Origin: Simmondsia chinensis
Lineage: Eukaryota > Streptophyta > Magnoliopsida > Caryophyllales > Simmondsiaceae
Direction: 5' to 3'
Assembly (NCBI GenBank): GCA_018398585.1
Contig: JAGTTD010000020.1
Location: forward strand, 20,742,350-20,806,349
DNA: 64,000 nt
The notes under the pieces are model-generated. The model was not told the origin of the DNA, searched no databases, and saw only the letters and a program-made list of their open reading frames with translations. The position numbers and the translations under genes were made by a program. Shown piece by piece: positions 35,985 to 47,376 of this stretch. The stretch's first letter is position 1, and each line of letters begins with the position of its first letter.

Positions 35985-36650
35985 GGCTGCAATTCATACA
36001 CTCAATAGATCAGTCAAAGATTGGTAAAGGATTATGGTGTGACCTTGTTCCTTCAAGAATTAAGTTGTTGGCATGGTTGGCTCTTCTAAAAAGACTAATC
36101 ATAAAAGAGAGGCTAGTGATGAAATTCACACTAGTCAGATTTTCTATCTTTTTTGTTCAATAGCAACAAATTCTGCAAACATCTATTTCTTATTTATGGG
36201 ATCACATTGAGCCTTTGGACTACTATCATGCAATAGCGGGAATCACTCTCACTTGCCCAAGCAACCTTAAAGACCCATTTCAAGAATGGCAATTTCCCTT
36301 AGAGGATCAACTAAGAAAACTTGGCTCCTGTCGTTTTTTGGCATAATCAACGCAATATGGTAATAAGGAAATACCTTCATGTTCAAGAACTCAACTCCAG
36401 ATTGGTCCCGCGTCATTTACAATGTGAAGTTGAAAGTGAACACTTGGTTCCAAGTACTAGTAGGCTGCACTATCTCCTCAGCCAATGCAAAACCCTTGCA
36501 TACGTATTTGAAATGTGTCGCCCAAAACTAGACTGTCTAAACCATTATTTTCATCCCAGCCTAGAAAGTACATTTGAGGTGAATTATGGGCAAAGGTGGG
36601 CATCCTCACCCATGCTTTGCCATGTTGCATTCCTAGTCTAGGGTATTTAG
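35985..36650 (+). pseudogene. LINE ORF2 C-terminal remnant
   Basis: Positions 35985-36130 encode a zf-RVT-like segment (LWCDLVPSRIKLLAWLALLKRL). Further frames to about 36450 read the tail usual for plant non-LTR retrotransposon ORF2 (FQEW, KKTWLLSFFGI, SPDWSRVIYNV pieces in shifted frames). It is heavily frameshifted, and the 5' part is missing. No poly-A end or duplication was located. Confidence 0.65.
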
Positions 36651-37683
36651 TTCTGTTTGTTGTTTTGCCTTCTTTTGACTTTTGTAACTATCGGATGTAT
36701 CACTTTGAAGAATATTATCCTCATAGCATTACAAGTTCAAAATTATAAAAAATTTTGAGGTATTTTTGAATGGAATGGTATGTAAGTTTGCTCATTTCGA
36801 TAAACTAATACACCGAAATAATGTATATTGTTGCGTGCAATAATGACTCCGCATCACAAAGTAAAGAATTAAAGATCAACAAACTTACATTTGCAAGAGA
36901 AATAGTGCAGTAAAAAACACAACCAAAATAAGAACGCAAGACTTTATGTGGTTTAGACTCCAAAAGGATGAGCCTAATCTGCGGTTCCTTATTTTTATAG
37001 AAGTTTATCCACTATATATAATTAGATTACAAATCACAAACCATAATCGAACGCATGAACAAAATAAATATAAGATCTTAGCATCTAATCGAAGATCCAA
37101 ACTCAAGAATGTGGAGGAGCAAGCCTAATTTAGGGTTTCATGGAGAACGTAAGGGGAAAGAGAGGAAGAGCGAAAACTAGAAAAAGAAGTAGCAAAATGA
37201 TATCATTTTAGTCCTCAAAGAAAACCGACTCCCATCCAGTTATTTGTGTGATATCCTGTGTGGCTTCATCCCTGCCGCCCACATCATTGCATCCAATGGC
37301 TTGAGGTTTGCCCAAATAAACACAATATGGGCCATCAATAAATCGACATGCATCCCTTGGAAAGTGCTATCGCGTTGATCCCTCGCTTTAGAGTATCATG
37401 TTCATTGTCGTACATGTCAATATTATCATCATTATTGACTCCCTTTGCTTAGCCACAACTCTCTAGAGACCCTGTCTTGGCATTTTCCACGTAAGACCTA
37501 GTTGTTTTGTGCTAGTTCCTCGATATGGAAGCACAACTTCTCCAAAGCCAGTTTTCATGAACCTTACAACTTTTTTTGTTTTTAATTGGATTTTGTCATT
37601 ATTTTTTAGCCCACTAGTTATGCGTGGGCTACTGGGATTCAATAGCGGTGTGAGGTCATTGCTAATGAATTACTCTTATTTAG
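36651..37683. other. Probable LTR/leader-type sequence, no gene
   Basis: Positions 36840-37230 include gactttatgtggtttagac and a following block similar in style to plant copia LTRs (compare 58446-58880, which has tttacgaggttcagc). No ends or duplications could be fixed. It may belong to the copia remnant that follows. Confidence 0.35.
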
Positions 37684-38560
37684 AGCTAGAATTGGGACCT
37701 TGTTCCCTATGAGTCTGTGAGCCTTCCAAGAAATTTGTAGTTAGAAGTATAATAAGTTCTTTGTCTCAGTTAAATAGAAAGGCTTCCCTTATGGCTAGGG
37801 TTTCGAATGGGAATTAAATATCATGGTATTTTCAACCGTGTCATCAATACCAGCGTAGTTCGGCTTGTCTTGTTTCTTGCTATGCCTCTTCCTTGGACCG
37901 TAGATGTCAGAAATGCCTTCTTATATGTATTTCTAAATGAGGATGTCTAACGGAAGCATCCTTTTGGATATATTCATCCCAACTTTCTCCATCATATATG
38001 TGATTTGTGTAGCCCATTAATATCCTCAAACCAGAACCTTGGGTGAATGAGAAAGTCTTACTCAATTTTGCCTTTGAAATCTTTATGACTTAGCCATCAC
38101 TTTTCTTTAATTTATCACATAGGTCAATGCATCATGTTGTTCCTCTTGTGTTGATAGATTTATCGCTACTAGTGACTTCCTTAGACTTGCCACATGTTTC
38201 CTAAAGGCACTGACTTCTCAATTTGCTATGAATAACCTAGGTGATATGTGCTATTTTCTTGGGATCGAGGCATAGCATATCTCTACTCCTTACTTCTTTC
38301 CTAGTGAAGTATGCCATTGACTTGTCAAACCATAGTAAACCAATTAAGACACCTTTTCCCCTAGGATTAATCGCCTGCACCATGATGGAAAATTATTATC
38401 AACTATTCCGATCCCTTATCGTAGTGAGATATGTGCGCGTCTATATCTAACTTTTATTAGATTGGATATTTCTATTGTTGTTAATCGTATTAATTAGTTT
38501 ATGCATCGCTCTTTGGAACCACCACTTAGCTATGTGAAAGGCCCGGTAGTCCATGGACTC
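37684..38560 (+). pseudogene. Copia reverse transcriptase remnant
   Basis: Frameshifted RT. Readable pieces are VRLVLFLAMPLPW, VRNAFLYVFLNEDV, GYIHPNF, NNLGDMCYFLG and YAIDLSNHSKPI, then LTFIRLDISIVVNRI and FMHRSLEPPLS, in the order of Ty1/copia RT. The YVDD catalytic segment is not readable. The RNase H part is absent or unrecognisable after about 38560. Confidence 0.75.
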
Positions 38561-39636
38561 CTATCAGCCAAGTCATGATGTTCATCACAATGTATGCTGC
38601 CATTAATTGCAGGGTTGTCCGTAGTTAGTGCAATCAATGTCACTTGTGCAAGCTAAGCTTAATATTCTTAACATAATCTGTATTCTTTAAAAGATAGTTT
38701 GGGATATCATAGGCCTGATAGTTTCGCCTATGTGAATGTGAGGATGGCGCCCGCATATAATAAGAGTTTGGCCTAATTGTTTTGAGTGTTGAAGAGTGAA
38801 GTCCACCAGACTCAACATGTGGCAAACTAATAGGGTCAAGATCTAATGCACTTGTTAGGACGTCATACGAGTTCGAAAACATTGAATATCGACTATAGTA
38901 CACACGACACTGATAGTGCATATTATTCTCCTGTCATAGCAATACCTTCATTGTGTTTTCAATCATGTGGGGTAATGTCAACAATATGCTTAAAAACATA
39001 TAATTGATGGTCAACGCTATTCTTCCAATTAAGTTGTTATTCCAATTTACATGATGTACTTGCAACTTTCCATCAATATGGCCCCGGACCATATGCTTGA
39101 AAATTTTCATAAATTGCCTATGCCACAAAATGGTTAAGTCGTTCTTTTGATCGACATTTGAAATAGTGCCTATGGGACTGTATAGAACACTACATATATA
39201 TATGTTTGGTAAGATGTTGGGCATCCCATGGAGCAAAAAGCATGCATGCTGCCTACCCAAATATTTCACCTGCCAAACCGAGGTTGTGCTTGCGAGACAT
39301 TGCTGGTGTAGGTATTTTTCTTTCGAGCCATATTTGTTGGAAAAAATGTTGTATGCCGCGAGAAATAAAGCCACGAAAATGTCACGAGAAATAGGTATTT
39401 AGGAACTAGTTTGTTGTACATGACAAACTATGCCCTAGTTGTGACATTTTCATGCGCCCGCTTCTCGTGTTGTGGAGCATTACTCCGAAGCTCAGCTTCT
39501 ACACATAACAAGACAACCTTCTTCCGATTTGCGGCCACTATTCTATCTAATAGTTAAGGACTTGTTATCGTTTCTAATTTGCAAATTGTTGCTTTTAAGA
39601 GACTGAAAACATGATATAAATAACCAAAATATAATT
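38561..39636. other. Unassigned interval
   Basis: No recognised gene. A 146-residue open frame on the minus strand (38934-39374) has no family features that I recognise. A copia-LTR-like phrase (tgttgaagagtgaagtcca) at about 38789 may mark the end of the preceding remnant. Confidence 0.4.
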
Positions 39637-40143
39637 TTAGGGTATTTATACCAAAGTATCCTACATTTTGTTCATTGTATCAATTTGGCCTTCGCACTTT
39701 TAATTGTTTCAATTTAGTGTATGTACAAGTGATATTGTGTCAATTTAGTACTAAGAGTAAAATTTATGTTGAGATCTTAATGAAATTTTTAATAGTTTAG
39801 CTATAGGTTGGGTTAAATTGGTCAACGGATAAACATATAGGGATTTATTTGCATTCAATGTGATTGTTCCATTAAAAATTATGCTAACGGGTATAGACAA
39901 AAGTAGGAGAAAATTAAAATTCCACATCCCTGGGAGACAAAACCAAATGTCAACGCATATACTAAAGAGTTACTTCAGCTATTGCCAATTAATTTTGGAA
40001 TGAAACCTTCGTTGATCCGTGTAAGGACTAAGTTAACACAATGTAAATTACAGAATAAGGACTAAATTGTTACAATTAAAAGTATAAGGATTAAGTTAAC
40101 AAGATAAGAAAATTATAGAAAATTTGGTGTAAATAACCCTAAT
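39637..40143. mobile_element. MITE-like element with ~110-bp terminal inverted repeats
   Basis: The left end (ttagggtatttataccaaag, then cttttaattgtttcaattta) is matched in reverse complement by the right end (ttggtgtaaataaccctaa preceded by ttacaattaaaag). It is about 507 bp, non-coding and AT-rich. One-ended or eroded relatives are at 620-790, 7040-7250 and 31970-32200. The superfamily is not certain. The outermost TTA/TAA are inverted, so they belong to the repeat rather than to a target duplication. Confidence 0.7.
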
Positions 40144-40263
40144 TTTTAATTTACAAAATTCAAAAGTGATATATTTTCATAACTAGAATAATTTATTAGT
40201 TCACATTCCGTGAATTAAGCTGTGCTAGACGTCAGTGCAAGTACGTTAGCATGAACTCATCAA

Positions 40264-40383
40264 CAACATCAACAACAACAACAGTCCCAATGCCTTGCGG
40301 CTCCCGCAGAACGCAGGATCTGGGGGGGTGATGTACGCAGCCTTACCCCTTCCGGCAGGAAAGGAGACTGTTTCCGGGGACCC
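40264..40383 (-). mobile_element. 5'-truncated SINE (Au/TS-like) with perfect 19-bp duplication
   Basis: Flanked by cgttagcatgaactcatca at 40245-40263 and again at 40384-40402, identical. On the minus strand it reads ggaaacagtctcc, then ggggtaaggctgcgtacatc, then cccccccagatcctgcg and gcattggg, with a (GTT)n tail at the left end. No 5S-like head is present, so insertion was 5'-truncated or this is a headless variant. The perfect duplication suggests a fairly recent insertion. Confidence 0.88.
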
Positions 40384-40546
40384 CGTTAGCATGAACTCAT
40401 CAGCTATCAACCCATTATGATTAAGCGTAATTTATGTATAATTATGTTTAATTATATGTATAATTACATTGCTAATTATGTAAAAAAATAAAGCATATGA
40501 ATCTGATTATTATTATTATTATTATCATCTTTCTTAATAGTAGCGA

Positions 40547-41790
40547 TAGAGGTGGCCAACGGATCGGGTTGATCCTTGACCCGACCCGGCCCGACCCGAC
40601 CTATGAAATGATTGGGCACGACTCTGTCTGACATAGTGGCAAATTGACTTGGGTCGACCCATCCATAGTAGCGCGCTAGATGACGGGTCACTTTTTTCTC
40701 GCCAAATTTGGACCCAATCGGACTTGACTCGTACAAGGTGACATAGGTCTGTTTTGACTCGTGTTTGACATGTTTTTGACCCACTCAAACAAAATAGTCA
40801 TAAGCTTGAACAAATACAATCACGAACGCCAGCATACCACTCTCGAACTCCAATACAAGATCTCAAGGGCAAAAGAATGACTAGGGTAACAATCAATCAA
40901 AAAAAAAATGGAAACAATTTGTAGGTAGTATTCAACACTGCCCTAAGTCGTTTATGTACCCTTGTAGAACGGGATACAATTGTACTTCGACTCCTAGGGT
41001 TAAGTACATTAAGTGTACCTTTGAGTAGAGGGTTAGAATTAATTTGCACATAAATGAGGAAAGGAGAACCATGAAACTAAAATTTCTGATTGGAAAAAAG
41101 TAAACACCGCAACGTGGCACAACGCAGTGCATCGCCTGGAGCGACAAGGCTGAGCACACGCTTGCACCTATGGCCTGCCAAGCACGCTCTAGGCCTACAA
41201 GAGTTTACATTGTCAAGTGAGAACAATATATTTAAAGGGACTCTCCCATTTCTAAATTTCCCATGTGGGATACATCAAATAAAATCCAAGCACGCCATTT
41301 CCTACCATGTGTTCCAAGTGGTTCACTTGTGGCTTACTAGAGCTTGCAAAATTTGATACAACACTAATGTGACATGAAGACAACAGGTTCGGGTCAAGAG
41401 TTTTGGAGCCAGTTTGGTTATGTTGACATGTTAACTTGTTTTGGCAATGGGTTGAATTTAGCTTTTTGGTTGATTCAATAGTTTTTTAACACGTATAAGT
41501 TGTTTAAATAATTATGTTAAATCATTTAAGTAATATACTACTCTCATGATACATAATTTTGCAACTTTTGTTAACATATCATAATTTGAAGTATATTTAA
41601 ATCATGTTAATTTGATAATTTGTTTTGAAAATGATAAATAGATGAAGAACTAGCTTATGATGAACAAGTGACCCATATAATCAAACCGCAACTCTTAGGT
41701 TACTCCTTCATTAACTAGATTGGCTGGTTTGAGAGCTCCACTCTTTTAATAAATGGGTTGGGTTATAGTTGACCCCTTTTGTAAATCCCC
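40547..41790. repeat. GGGTC-rich dispersed repeat (hAT-like?) with nested LTR piece
   Basis: Starts tagaggtggccaac and is rich in gggtc/gaccc words at both ends (40560-40790 and 41380-41770). This is reminiscent of non-autonomous hAT elements whose ends read (C/T)AGGGGTGGCAA. The right terminus was not fixed. Positions about 40800-41365 are a foreign insertion related to the copia-1 LTR. Confidence 0.4.
40800..41365 (-). repeat. Solo LTR remnant related to copia-1
   Basis: Shares ccctaagtcgtttatg, the following gggatacaat block, the aagtaaacaccgcaacg-type block and the tagg/agtttaca part with the LTR at 7725-8711. It is much diverged. Ends and duplication were not resolved. Confidence 0.6.
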
Positions 41791-41902
41791 TCGGACAACA
41801 CAAACACAAAAACAACATGACCATACATGTTTATCAATCCTATACTCCCCTATCTCTACACTTTCATACTTTCTCATTTGTAGCTCATTTACTCTAAAAA
41901 AA

Positions 41903-41916
41903 GGGGGGGGGGGGGG
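41903..41916. repeat. Poly-G run (14 G)
   Basis: A G homopolymer after an A run, in non-coding sequence. It is the shortest of four G/C runs in this window. Confidence 0.7.
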
Positions 41917-42179
41917 AGAACTAAATTTAAGGTGGAATCACAATCTCTAAGTTGATGTTTATGTTTAATGATTAATTAAAATAGGCTAATAAAATTTAGT
42001 AAAAGATAATTGAATGTTAAATTTTAAAATCATAAGTTGTGGTACACGTTGCTTCGGGTCAAGGCCAAAGCACTATTAAATAACATGATCAACATTGGCA
42101 AATCACTCTCTAACAAACCTTGATGTTAGGCACAAATATAATTTATAAAGCTTAATCACTATTAATTGTGCATGTGATA

Positions 42180-42840
42180 TATCTCAATATAGTAATATTA
42201 AATTTGATGTGAGCCCCACACACAACCAGGTCTAGTCTAAGGATAAGTACGATGCAAGTAAGGACGAAAATAACCAGACCGAGACAAGAAAAGTAGAAAA
42301 CAGGAGTCCAGAATGGTTGGAGTTGCAATTGCACTGAAAAGGAGCTGTTGGGAAACAATTAAGACGATTTTGGGCCGTCTGATCCACAAGAGAGTTGCAA
42401 TAGAGATTGGATGCCAGATTTAGAAGATTTATAATTTAATTAGGATTTAATGATGATTTTTTTAGCTTATTTAGGTGTAGGTCTTTTATTTAATTAATAT
42501 TTTATTTTTATGGATTATTTTCATCGAATCATGTAATTGGGTTTAGGGTTTTTAATTTATGTTAGGATTATATTAAGTTTAGTTGGAGTTATAGTAGAAT
42601 TGTTTTAAGAGTTTTATTTAAATTTAGAGTAAGAGTATAGGAGCGTCTATACATAAGAGTATAGGAGCGTCTATACATAGGCCATTAGTTTCTTATTTTC
42701 CTAAGCCTTGTTAGATTAATTTAAGTTATTTCTTTGTTTTTCTCTTATACTCTTGGTGAGAGCTAAGTTTGAACCCTAAATTTCCTCGTCTTTCTTTGCT
42801 TTAGCAATAAAAATTTAGGTAAGACTGTTGAATCATTTCA
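42180..42840 (+). repeat. LTR-like segment with 24-bp tandem duplication
   Basis: A T-rich sequence with ttagggttttta blocks, a promoter-like region, and an exact duplication of agagtataggagcgtctataca+ta (42632-42655 and 42656-42679). The aataaaaatttag near 42808 could be a polyadenylation signal. The general layout resembles the LTRs of the gypsy elements here. No ends were fixed. Confidence 0.4.
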
Positions 42841-43504
42841 TTTTTCCTTCTAGTAATTTGGCAATTTGCATCACAATCAAGATTAATTATAAGTCAGTAA
42901 TTTGTGTGTGTTTTGAGATCTGTTTGTTTTGATATAAAATATTTTCTACTTGAATTCTATTATTTCTTTTCATGCTGTCATTGCAACAACCAAAAATACT
43001 GAAAATTGTTTCCTCCATTGAGGGGAAACATACTTTTGTTTAATGAAAGGGGAAAACATTTTCCGTATATGTTTCGCTTCAATTTCAACTTGTCTAAGTC
43101 TAACCCTCAGACATATAGTGATATATAAGAGTACAAAACAGGCCTCACTTTCATTCTTTGAGATCGTTGTTTGGATTATTTTATTAGATACACGAAATTG
43201 TTTAGATTAAAAAATTATTTACAAGGTTTGTGGACTAAAAAAATTAATTTTTTAGATTAAGAAATTATTTACAAGGTTTGTGGACCAAAAAAATTAAAAC
43301 AATCAAACTCAAGGTACTAATATGTAATTTACCTTTATTTTTATCATATGAATATTGTTGACAGATTATGCAGACCTTATCTTTCAGTTAGTCTTTTTAA
43401 ACTATATTGATGTCATTGCACTATTTTTAAATAGAAGTACTTTGGACAAGGATATACGTGAAGGAAGATGCATATCCAAGTTCCTGTACTAGGTTGAATA
43501 TGTC
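42841..43504. other. Non-coding interval with a 50-bp duplication
   Basis: No gene is seen. Positions 43200-43300 contain two tandem copies of a ~50-bp unit (tttagattaa(a/g)aaattattt, then acaaggtttgtgga(c/t)(c/t)aaaa). The segment abuts the target duplication CTATT of the large copia element. Confidence 0.5.
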
Positions 43505-43722
43505 CTATTTGTTATGAAACAATGAACATATTATACTTAAAAGAAAGAGAATAAAAATAAAAACTCAAATATATTTAAAACAATATAGCGAGTATTTTAT
43601 TCCAAAACTGATAGAGAAGTTTTTCTCCTATTGAAGTAATTCTATTAATAATATATTTTTTTTAATTTTCCTCATTCTTACTTTCTTCACTACGCTGTTC
43701 ACTTTGTTTCTCAATTCAGTGC

Positions 43723-43733
43723 CCTTTTTATAG
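43723..43733 (-). promoter_or_regulatory. LTR TATA box of copia-H
   Basis: On the minus strand, tgctataaaaagg. It is conserved at about 56654-56664 in the other LTR, in the same context (cctcatttccttctgc upstream). This is the LTR promoter, not a viral one. Confidence 0.6.
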
Positions 43734-43794
43734 CAGAAGGAAATGAGGTGTGTCGTTTCCTTCATACAGTCAACACCCGTATACATAGGTGTTA

Positions 43795-43821
43795 TGCATA
43801 CATACATACATACATACATAC

Positions 43822-43873
<52 letters not shown>
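43795..43873. repeat. (TACA)n and (TA)n microsatellite
   Basis: Seven ACAT/TACA repeats followed by about 20 TA repeats with one interruption. It is part of the LTR; the equivalent in the other LTR is 56738-56770. It marks the left border of the caulimovirid insertion. Confidence 0.85.
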
Positions 43874-44747
43874 TCATTGAACAAAAGTTGACACCTGTCT
43901 TGAATTATTATACGAAATACTGTAGTGCTTGCATTATTTATATACACTGTAGGCTTTTTGACTTTTGTTACTTGACGTGATGGATCGTTTTTGAAATTTT
44001 TTGGACCGAATCTTGAAAAGTAGATCCTTGTGTCCTTTGTCACAGTAGTTTGAAAGGATCATTTTGGCTTGAATTAACTTTTTGACCTTTGTCATCATCT
44101 GATAAAGAGTCTTGAATCTGCTGGAGCAATTGAGCTAACAACTTTTTTGAGATTTTTGACTTGGATTTTGACGAAGAACTTGAAACCGTTATCTTGCATG
44201 GTTAAGATTGAGACTCGGAAGGAAGAGTAGTCATGCATGGAGAAAAAATTTGAAGGTCTTTGTTTTTATGTTCTTTGAAAGACTTTGTAAGGATTTCGGT
44301 GGAAGAATCTCCTTCAATAACGTATTTTTCTCACCATTTGGTTTTGAATTCTTGAACAAGAGATAATGGATAAGGCTGTTCAAAAAATTGAGTACTTTTA
44401 AAATACCAGCACCCATGGGGTTTGAAAATTTTAACGAAGATTTAATATTGTATCCGAAGGACCGTCTTCTAAAAATTTTGAATAAAAATTGAATAATGCT
44501 TTTGCATTAGTAGGATAGATATCCATGGTGGCACCAAAGTACCTTCACCACTCATAAAACCATCATGGGAAAGTTCTTGACTTTTTTGTGAATTGAAAAA
44601 ACCATGAGTGTTCAAAAGATGGTAAAGAAAGGCTCTAAACTAGGCCATTTCGTAGTCTTGATAGGTAAAACTAGCAGGTTGAAATGGTTGAGAAAATTAT
44701 CTTGAAGTATAGGGAGTATATTCAAAATCTTTGATATGCCAAACTTG

Positions 44748-45173
44748 TCAAATTTTGCAGGTTGAATCCATGATCTGCCCAGTTTTTTCATCTTTTTGAT
44801 GTTTGATTTTGGCTAATCCTGAATCAACCAAGATGAATTCATAAAATCTTTGAGTTCTTTGAATATCATTTGGAAACCAATAGAAGTCTTTTGGAAAGGT
44901 TGAAGTTACTGGGTTTTGGACACCATTGACTGGGAGAGGTTCTCTTTGTCTTGTTAAAAATGTGTGTTCTAATTGAGGTTTTGAAAAATATTGGGTTGAC
45001 TGAGATGGAGGTAGAGGAGGACGAATTGAGAGAGGGTTTTGAAGATAATTTTTTTGAGGTCTTGAGACTGCTGCTGAATATGAGACACAGGGAAAGTCTT
45101 CAGCAAGTATTGAATAGGTATTTTGAGTTAATACTCTTATTGAAGGGTTTTGAGGATGGGGTTGGAAAGTCAT
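44748..45173 (-). pseudogene. Caulimovirid 3' domain remnant
   Basis: An open stretch of 141 residues downstream of RNase H, Pro/Ser/Gln-rich at first, then with KDFYWFPNDIQRTQRFYEF. Its function in the virus is not certain to me; it sits where caulimovirids encode a post-RNase-H product. No promoter was assigned. Confidence 0.5.
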
Positions 45174-45184
45174 TGCATAATCTG

Positions 45185-46600
45185 CTAAAGATTGAAAGTT
45201 TTCTTTTTCTTTGCCTTTATCTTTTGATATTGTCCTGGATGAAGTAGTTGAAGTGAGTTATGCTCATGATGAAATTCTCTTGAAAGAAAGTCAGGAAGAT
45301 AATTGTTTTCCCCTTTGATAAATTCAATTTCGAAATAAAAAACTGATAAAATTACTTGCCATCTTGCGAAAATTTGTTTTGAAACTCGATTTTTAACATC
45401 TTTTGTAGAACTCTTTTGCAGATTTACAATCAATTCTTAAAAGAAAAGTTTTGTTATATTAATTATCTTGGAATTTTGAAATGTATAAAACAATTGATAA
45501 TATTTCTTTTTTGATAGTTGAATACTTCTTTTGAGTGGAATCTAACAATTTGTTCAAAATTTGACTCTGTTTTTTGTTTACGTCTTCCTCCATATCCTAT
45601 TTCTGAAGCATCGGTCTCTACTATGAGAAATGCTTTAGGATCGGGAATTCATAGGCATGGTAGGGTTTTAACTCTTTGTTTAAGGGTTTGGACTATCTTT
45701 GAATTTTCCTGTGTCCATGTTGGAGGGTGTTTCTGAAGCCTTTGATATAGTGGTTGACACATTTGTCTTAAATTAGGAAAGAAATATGAAATATAATTTA
45801 AGCATCCTAAGAACCTTTGTAATTGGGTTTTATCTTTTAATTCATTCCGGAATTTATCAGCAAACTCAATTGCCCTTGCATTTGATTTAATTGTTCCTTG
45901 GAAAATATCATGGCCTAAAAGTCTTGCTGTAGCTTGAAATAGTTTCATTTTGGAAGTAGATAGGACTAATCCACTTTTCTTGATGATGTTGAGGAGGGTG
46001 TGTAAATGTTTTAAATGCCAATCAATAATTTTTGAGAAAATAAGGATATCATTAATATATACAATGATAAAATTGGTGTATGGAGTAAAAATTTCGTTCA
46101 TAATATTTTAAAATTCAGATAGAGTATTTTTAAGTCCAAAAGGCATTACATTCCATTCATAGTGACTAAAAAGAACCGTGAATGCCGTTTTGTAAGGATC
46201 TTTTTCAATAATTTGGATTTGCCAAAACCCACTTTTTAAATCGAACTTTGAGAAAATGTTTGCATCATAAAGCCTATTGAGTAAATCTTTCTTATTTCAA
46301 ATTGGATATCGTATCCATTGAAGAACATTATTTAAGGGTTTGTAATTAATTACAAGTCTTGAAACTCCTCTTTCTTTTTCATCTTGCTTATTGACATAGA
46401 AAGCTAAGCAGTTCTAAGGAGATTTTGAAGGTCTTATTAAATTTTTGCCCAAAAGTGTTTGTATTTTGATTTTGTAATGTTCTAATAATTCTTTATTCAT
46501 TTGAATTGGTTTGGCCATTATTGGAATATTTCTTTCATTAAAATATTTTTCATATGGGAGCTAAACAATGTGTTGTTTCCTTTCCCAAAATGCATTGGGA
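45185..46600 (-). pseudogene. Caulimovirid RT-RNase H pseudogene
   Basis: RT pieces FDLKSGFWQIQI (about 46250-46200) and NVMPFGLKN are followed by VYINDILIFS (about 46060), where the first Asp of the YIDD active site is Asn. Then come LLGHDIFQGTI and the connection FLGCLNYIS. RNase H starts at VETDASEIGYGG (about 45620) and ends with FIKGENN and FLSREF (about 45270). Stops and frame changes occur between the pieces, so it is inactive. Confidence 0.8.
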
Positions 46601-46866
46601 AGGTCTGAACACACTTCATTGATTATTTTATTGCTCAGTTGATTATTTTCTTGAATAGTGGATTGGGAAAGTTCTTTTTTCTATTCTTTGAAATTCTATT
46701 TCTTTTTGAAGTTATTGAATATGGCTTGTCTTATTATATATTAAATTTATTTGTTTAAATACTGCAGTTGATTGCAGGATAATTTAGTCTCTTTGTTGAG
46801 TTGGTTTAATAAACCGAAATGTAACTTGAGTATCCATTACTTTAGTATGGATACCTTCCTTTGTGA

Positions 46867-47137
46867 CTATAAAGGGTAAATTTGAGTTATAAATGGGGTT
46901 CTTAATATAATTTGGTGTTGAAGATCCTTTACTAAGATAAATAGTGTTTTGAAACAGATTCCATCATTACAAATATAATAGTTCGATAATTTATATTTTA
47001 TTTTCATTCTATCTCCACTGGCTTTGTGAAGTTTTTCCTTTTTTTTTTTTTTTATAATACTTTGAAGGAATAAGTCCTTCTTAAATACAATTAAGATATG
47101 CTCTTGTGTCAAGTAGCGCTTGAGTTTGGATTTTAAC
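46867..47137 (-). pseudogene. Caulimovirid aspartic protease remnant
   Basis: Encodes LLDTRAYLNCI where the retroviral-type protease motif DTGA is expected (Gly changed to Arg). A further part follows with YKLSNYYICNDGICFKTLF and LRTPFITQIYPL. The upstream coding sequence is interrupted by the LINE tail at 47148-47363. Confidence 0.75.
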
Positions 47138-47147
47138 ATGTTTTGAT

Positions 47148-47363
47148 TTTTTTTTTTTTTTGGTAATTAGCGACCAAGTCTCGAAACAAAACAGGCACTC
47201 AAACAAGCGAGCCTTGATAGAACCCGCAAAAACGTGCCTCAAAAAGAAAACAATAGCAAAACAAACAGGGCTACAAACAAGACAAAACGGGGAAAACCAA
47301 ATCAAAGGACACACAACGCAAGACTCGGATTCGGGGCAAACCAAATAGGACAAAAACGTGCCT
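47148..47363 (-). mobile_element. 5'-truncated LINE 3' end nested in the caulimovirid
   Basis: 216 bp with an A tail on the minus strand (T run at 47148-47160). It is flanked by an 11-bp duplication catgttttgat at 47137-47147 and 47364-47374. It is rich in G+T on the minus strand and ends ggtcgctaattacc before the tail, as in the 3' UTR of plant L1-type elements. It is non-coding and splits the protease region. Confidence 0.8.
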
Positions 47364-47376
47364 CATGTTTTGATAT

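Larger units (their letters stand above)
43510..43873 (-). repeat. copia-H 3' LTR, left piece
   Basis: Starts TGTTATGAAAC..aacatattatac, as does the 5' LTR at 56607. It shares the promoter block (cctttttatagcagaagg on the plus strand, 43723; compare 56655) and the caacacccgta block. It ends in a (TACA)n/(TA)n microsatellite, at which the caulimovirid insert begins. It has about 160 bp that are missing from the 5' LTR. Confidence 0.75.
43874..47376 (-). mobile_element. Endogenous pararetrovirus fragment (Caulimoviridae)
   Basis: A minus-strand viral polyprotein remnant inserted in the (TA)n of the copia-H 3' LTR. In coding order: aspartic protease (about 47130-46867), RT (about 46590-45650), RNase H (about 45640-45185) and a further domain (45173-44748) with a readable SILAEDFP and DFYWFPND. 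Then comes non-coding or unreadable sequence to 43874. The QLQRFLG-type and NLRQMCQPLYQRL phrases in RT are typical of caulimovirids and not of gypsy elements. It is frameshifted throughout. Movement and coat regions upstream of the protease are missing. The genus (petuvirus- or florendovirus-like) is uncertain. Confidence 0.8.

Noticed and set aside
38934..39374. 146-residue minus-strand open frame
   Set aside because: No recognisable domain, no promoter, and it overlaps open frames on the other strand in repeat-derived DNA.
40476..40788. Open frames of 84-102 residues
   Set aside because: They arise from the GGGTC-rich repeat and have no domain.
43628..44043. Small proteins with MYVCMYVC-type repeats
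   Set aside because: Translations of the (TACA)n/(TA)n microsatellite.
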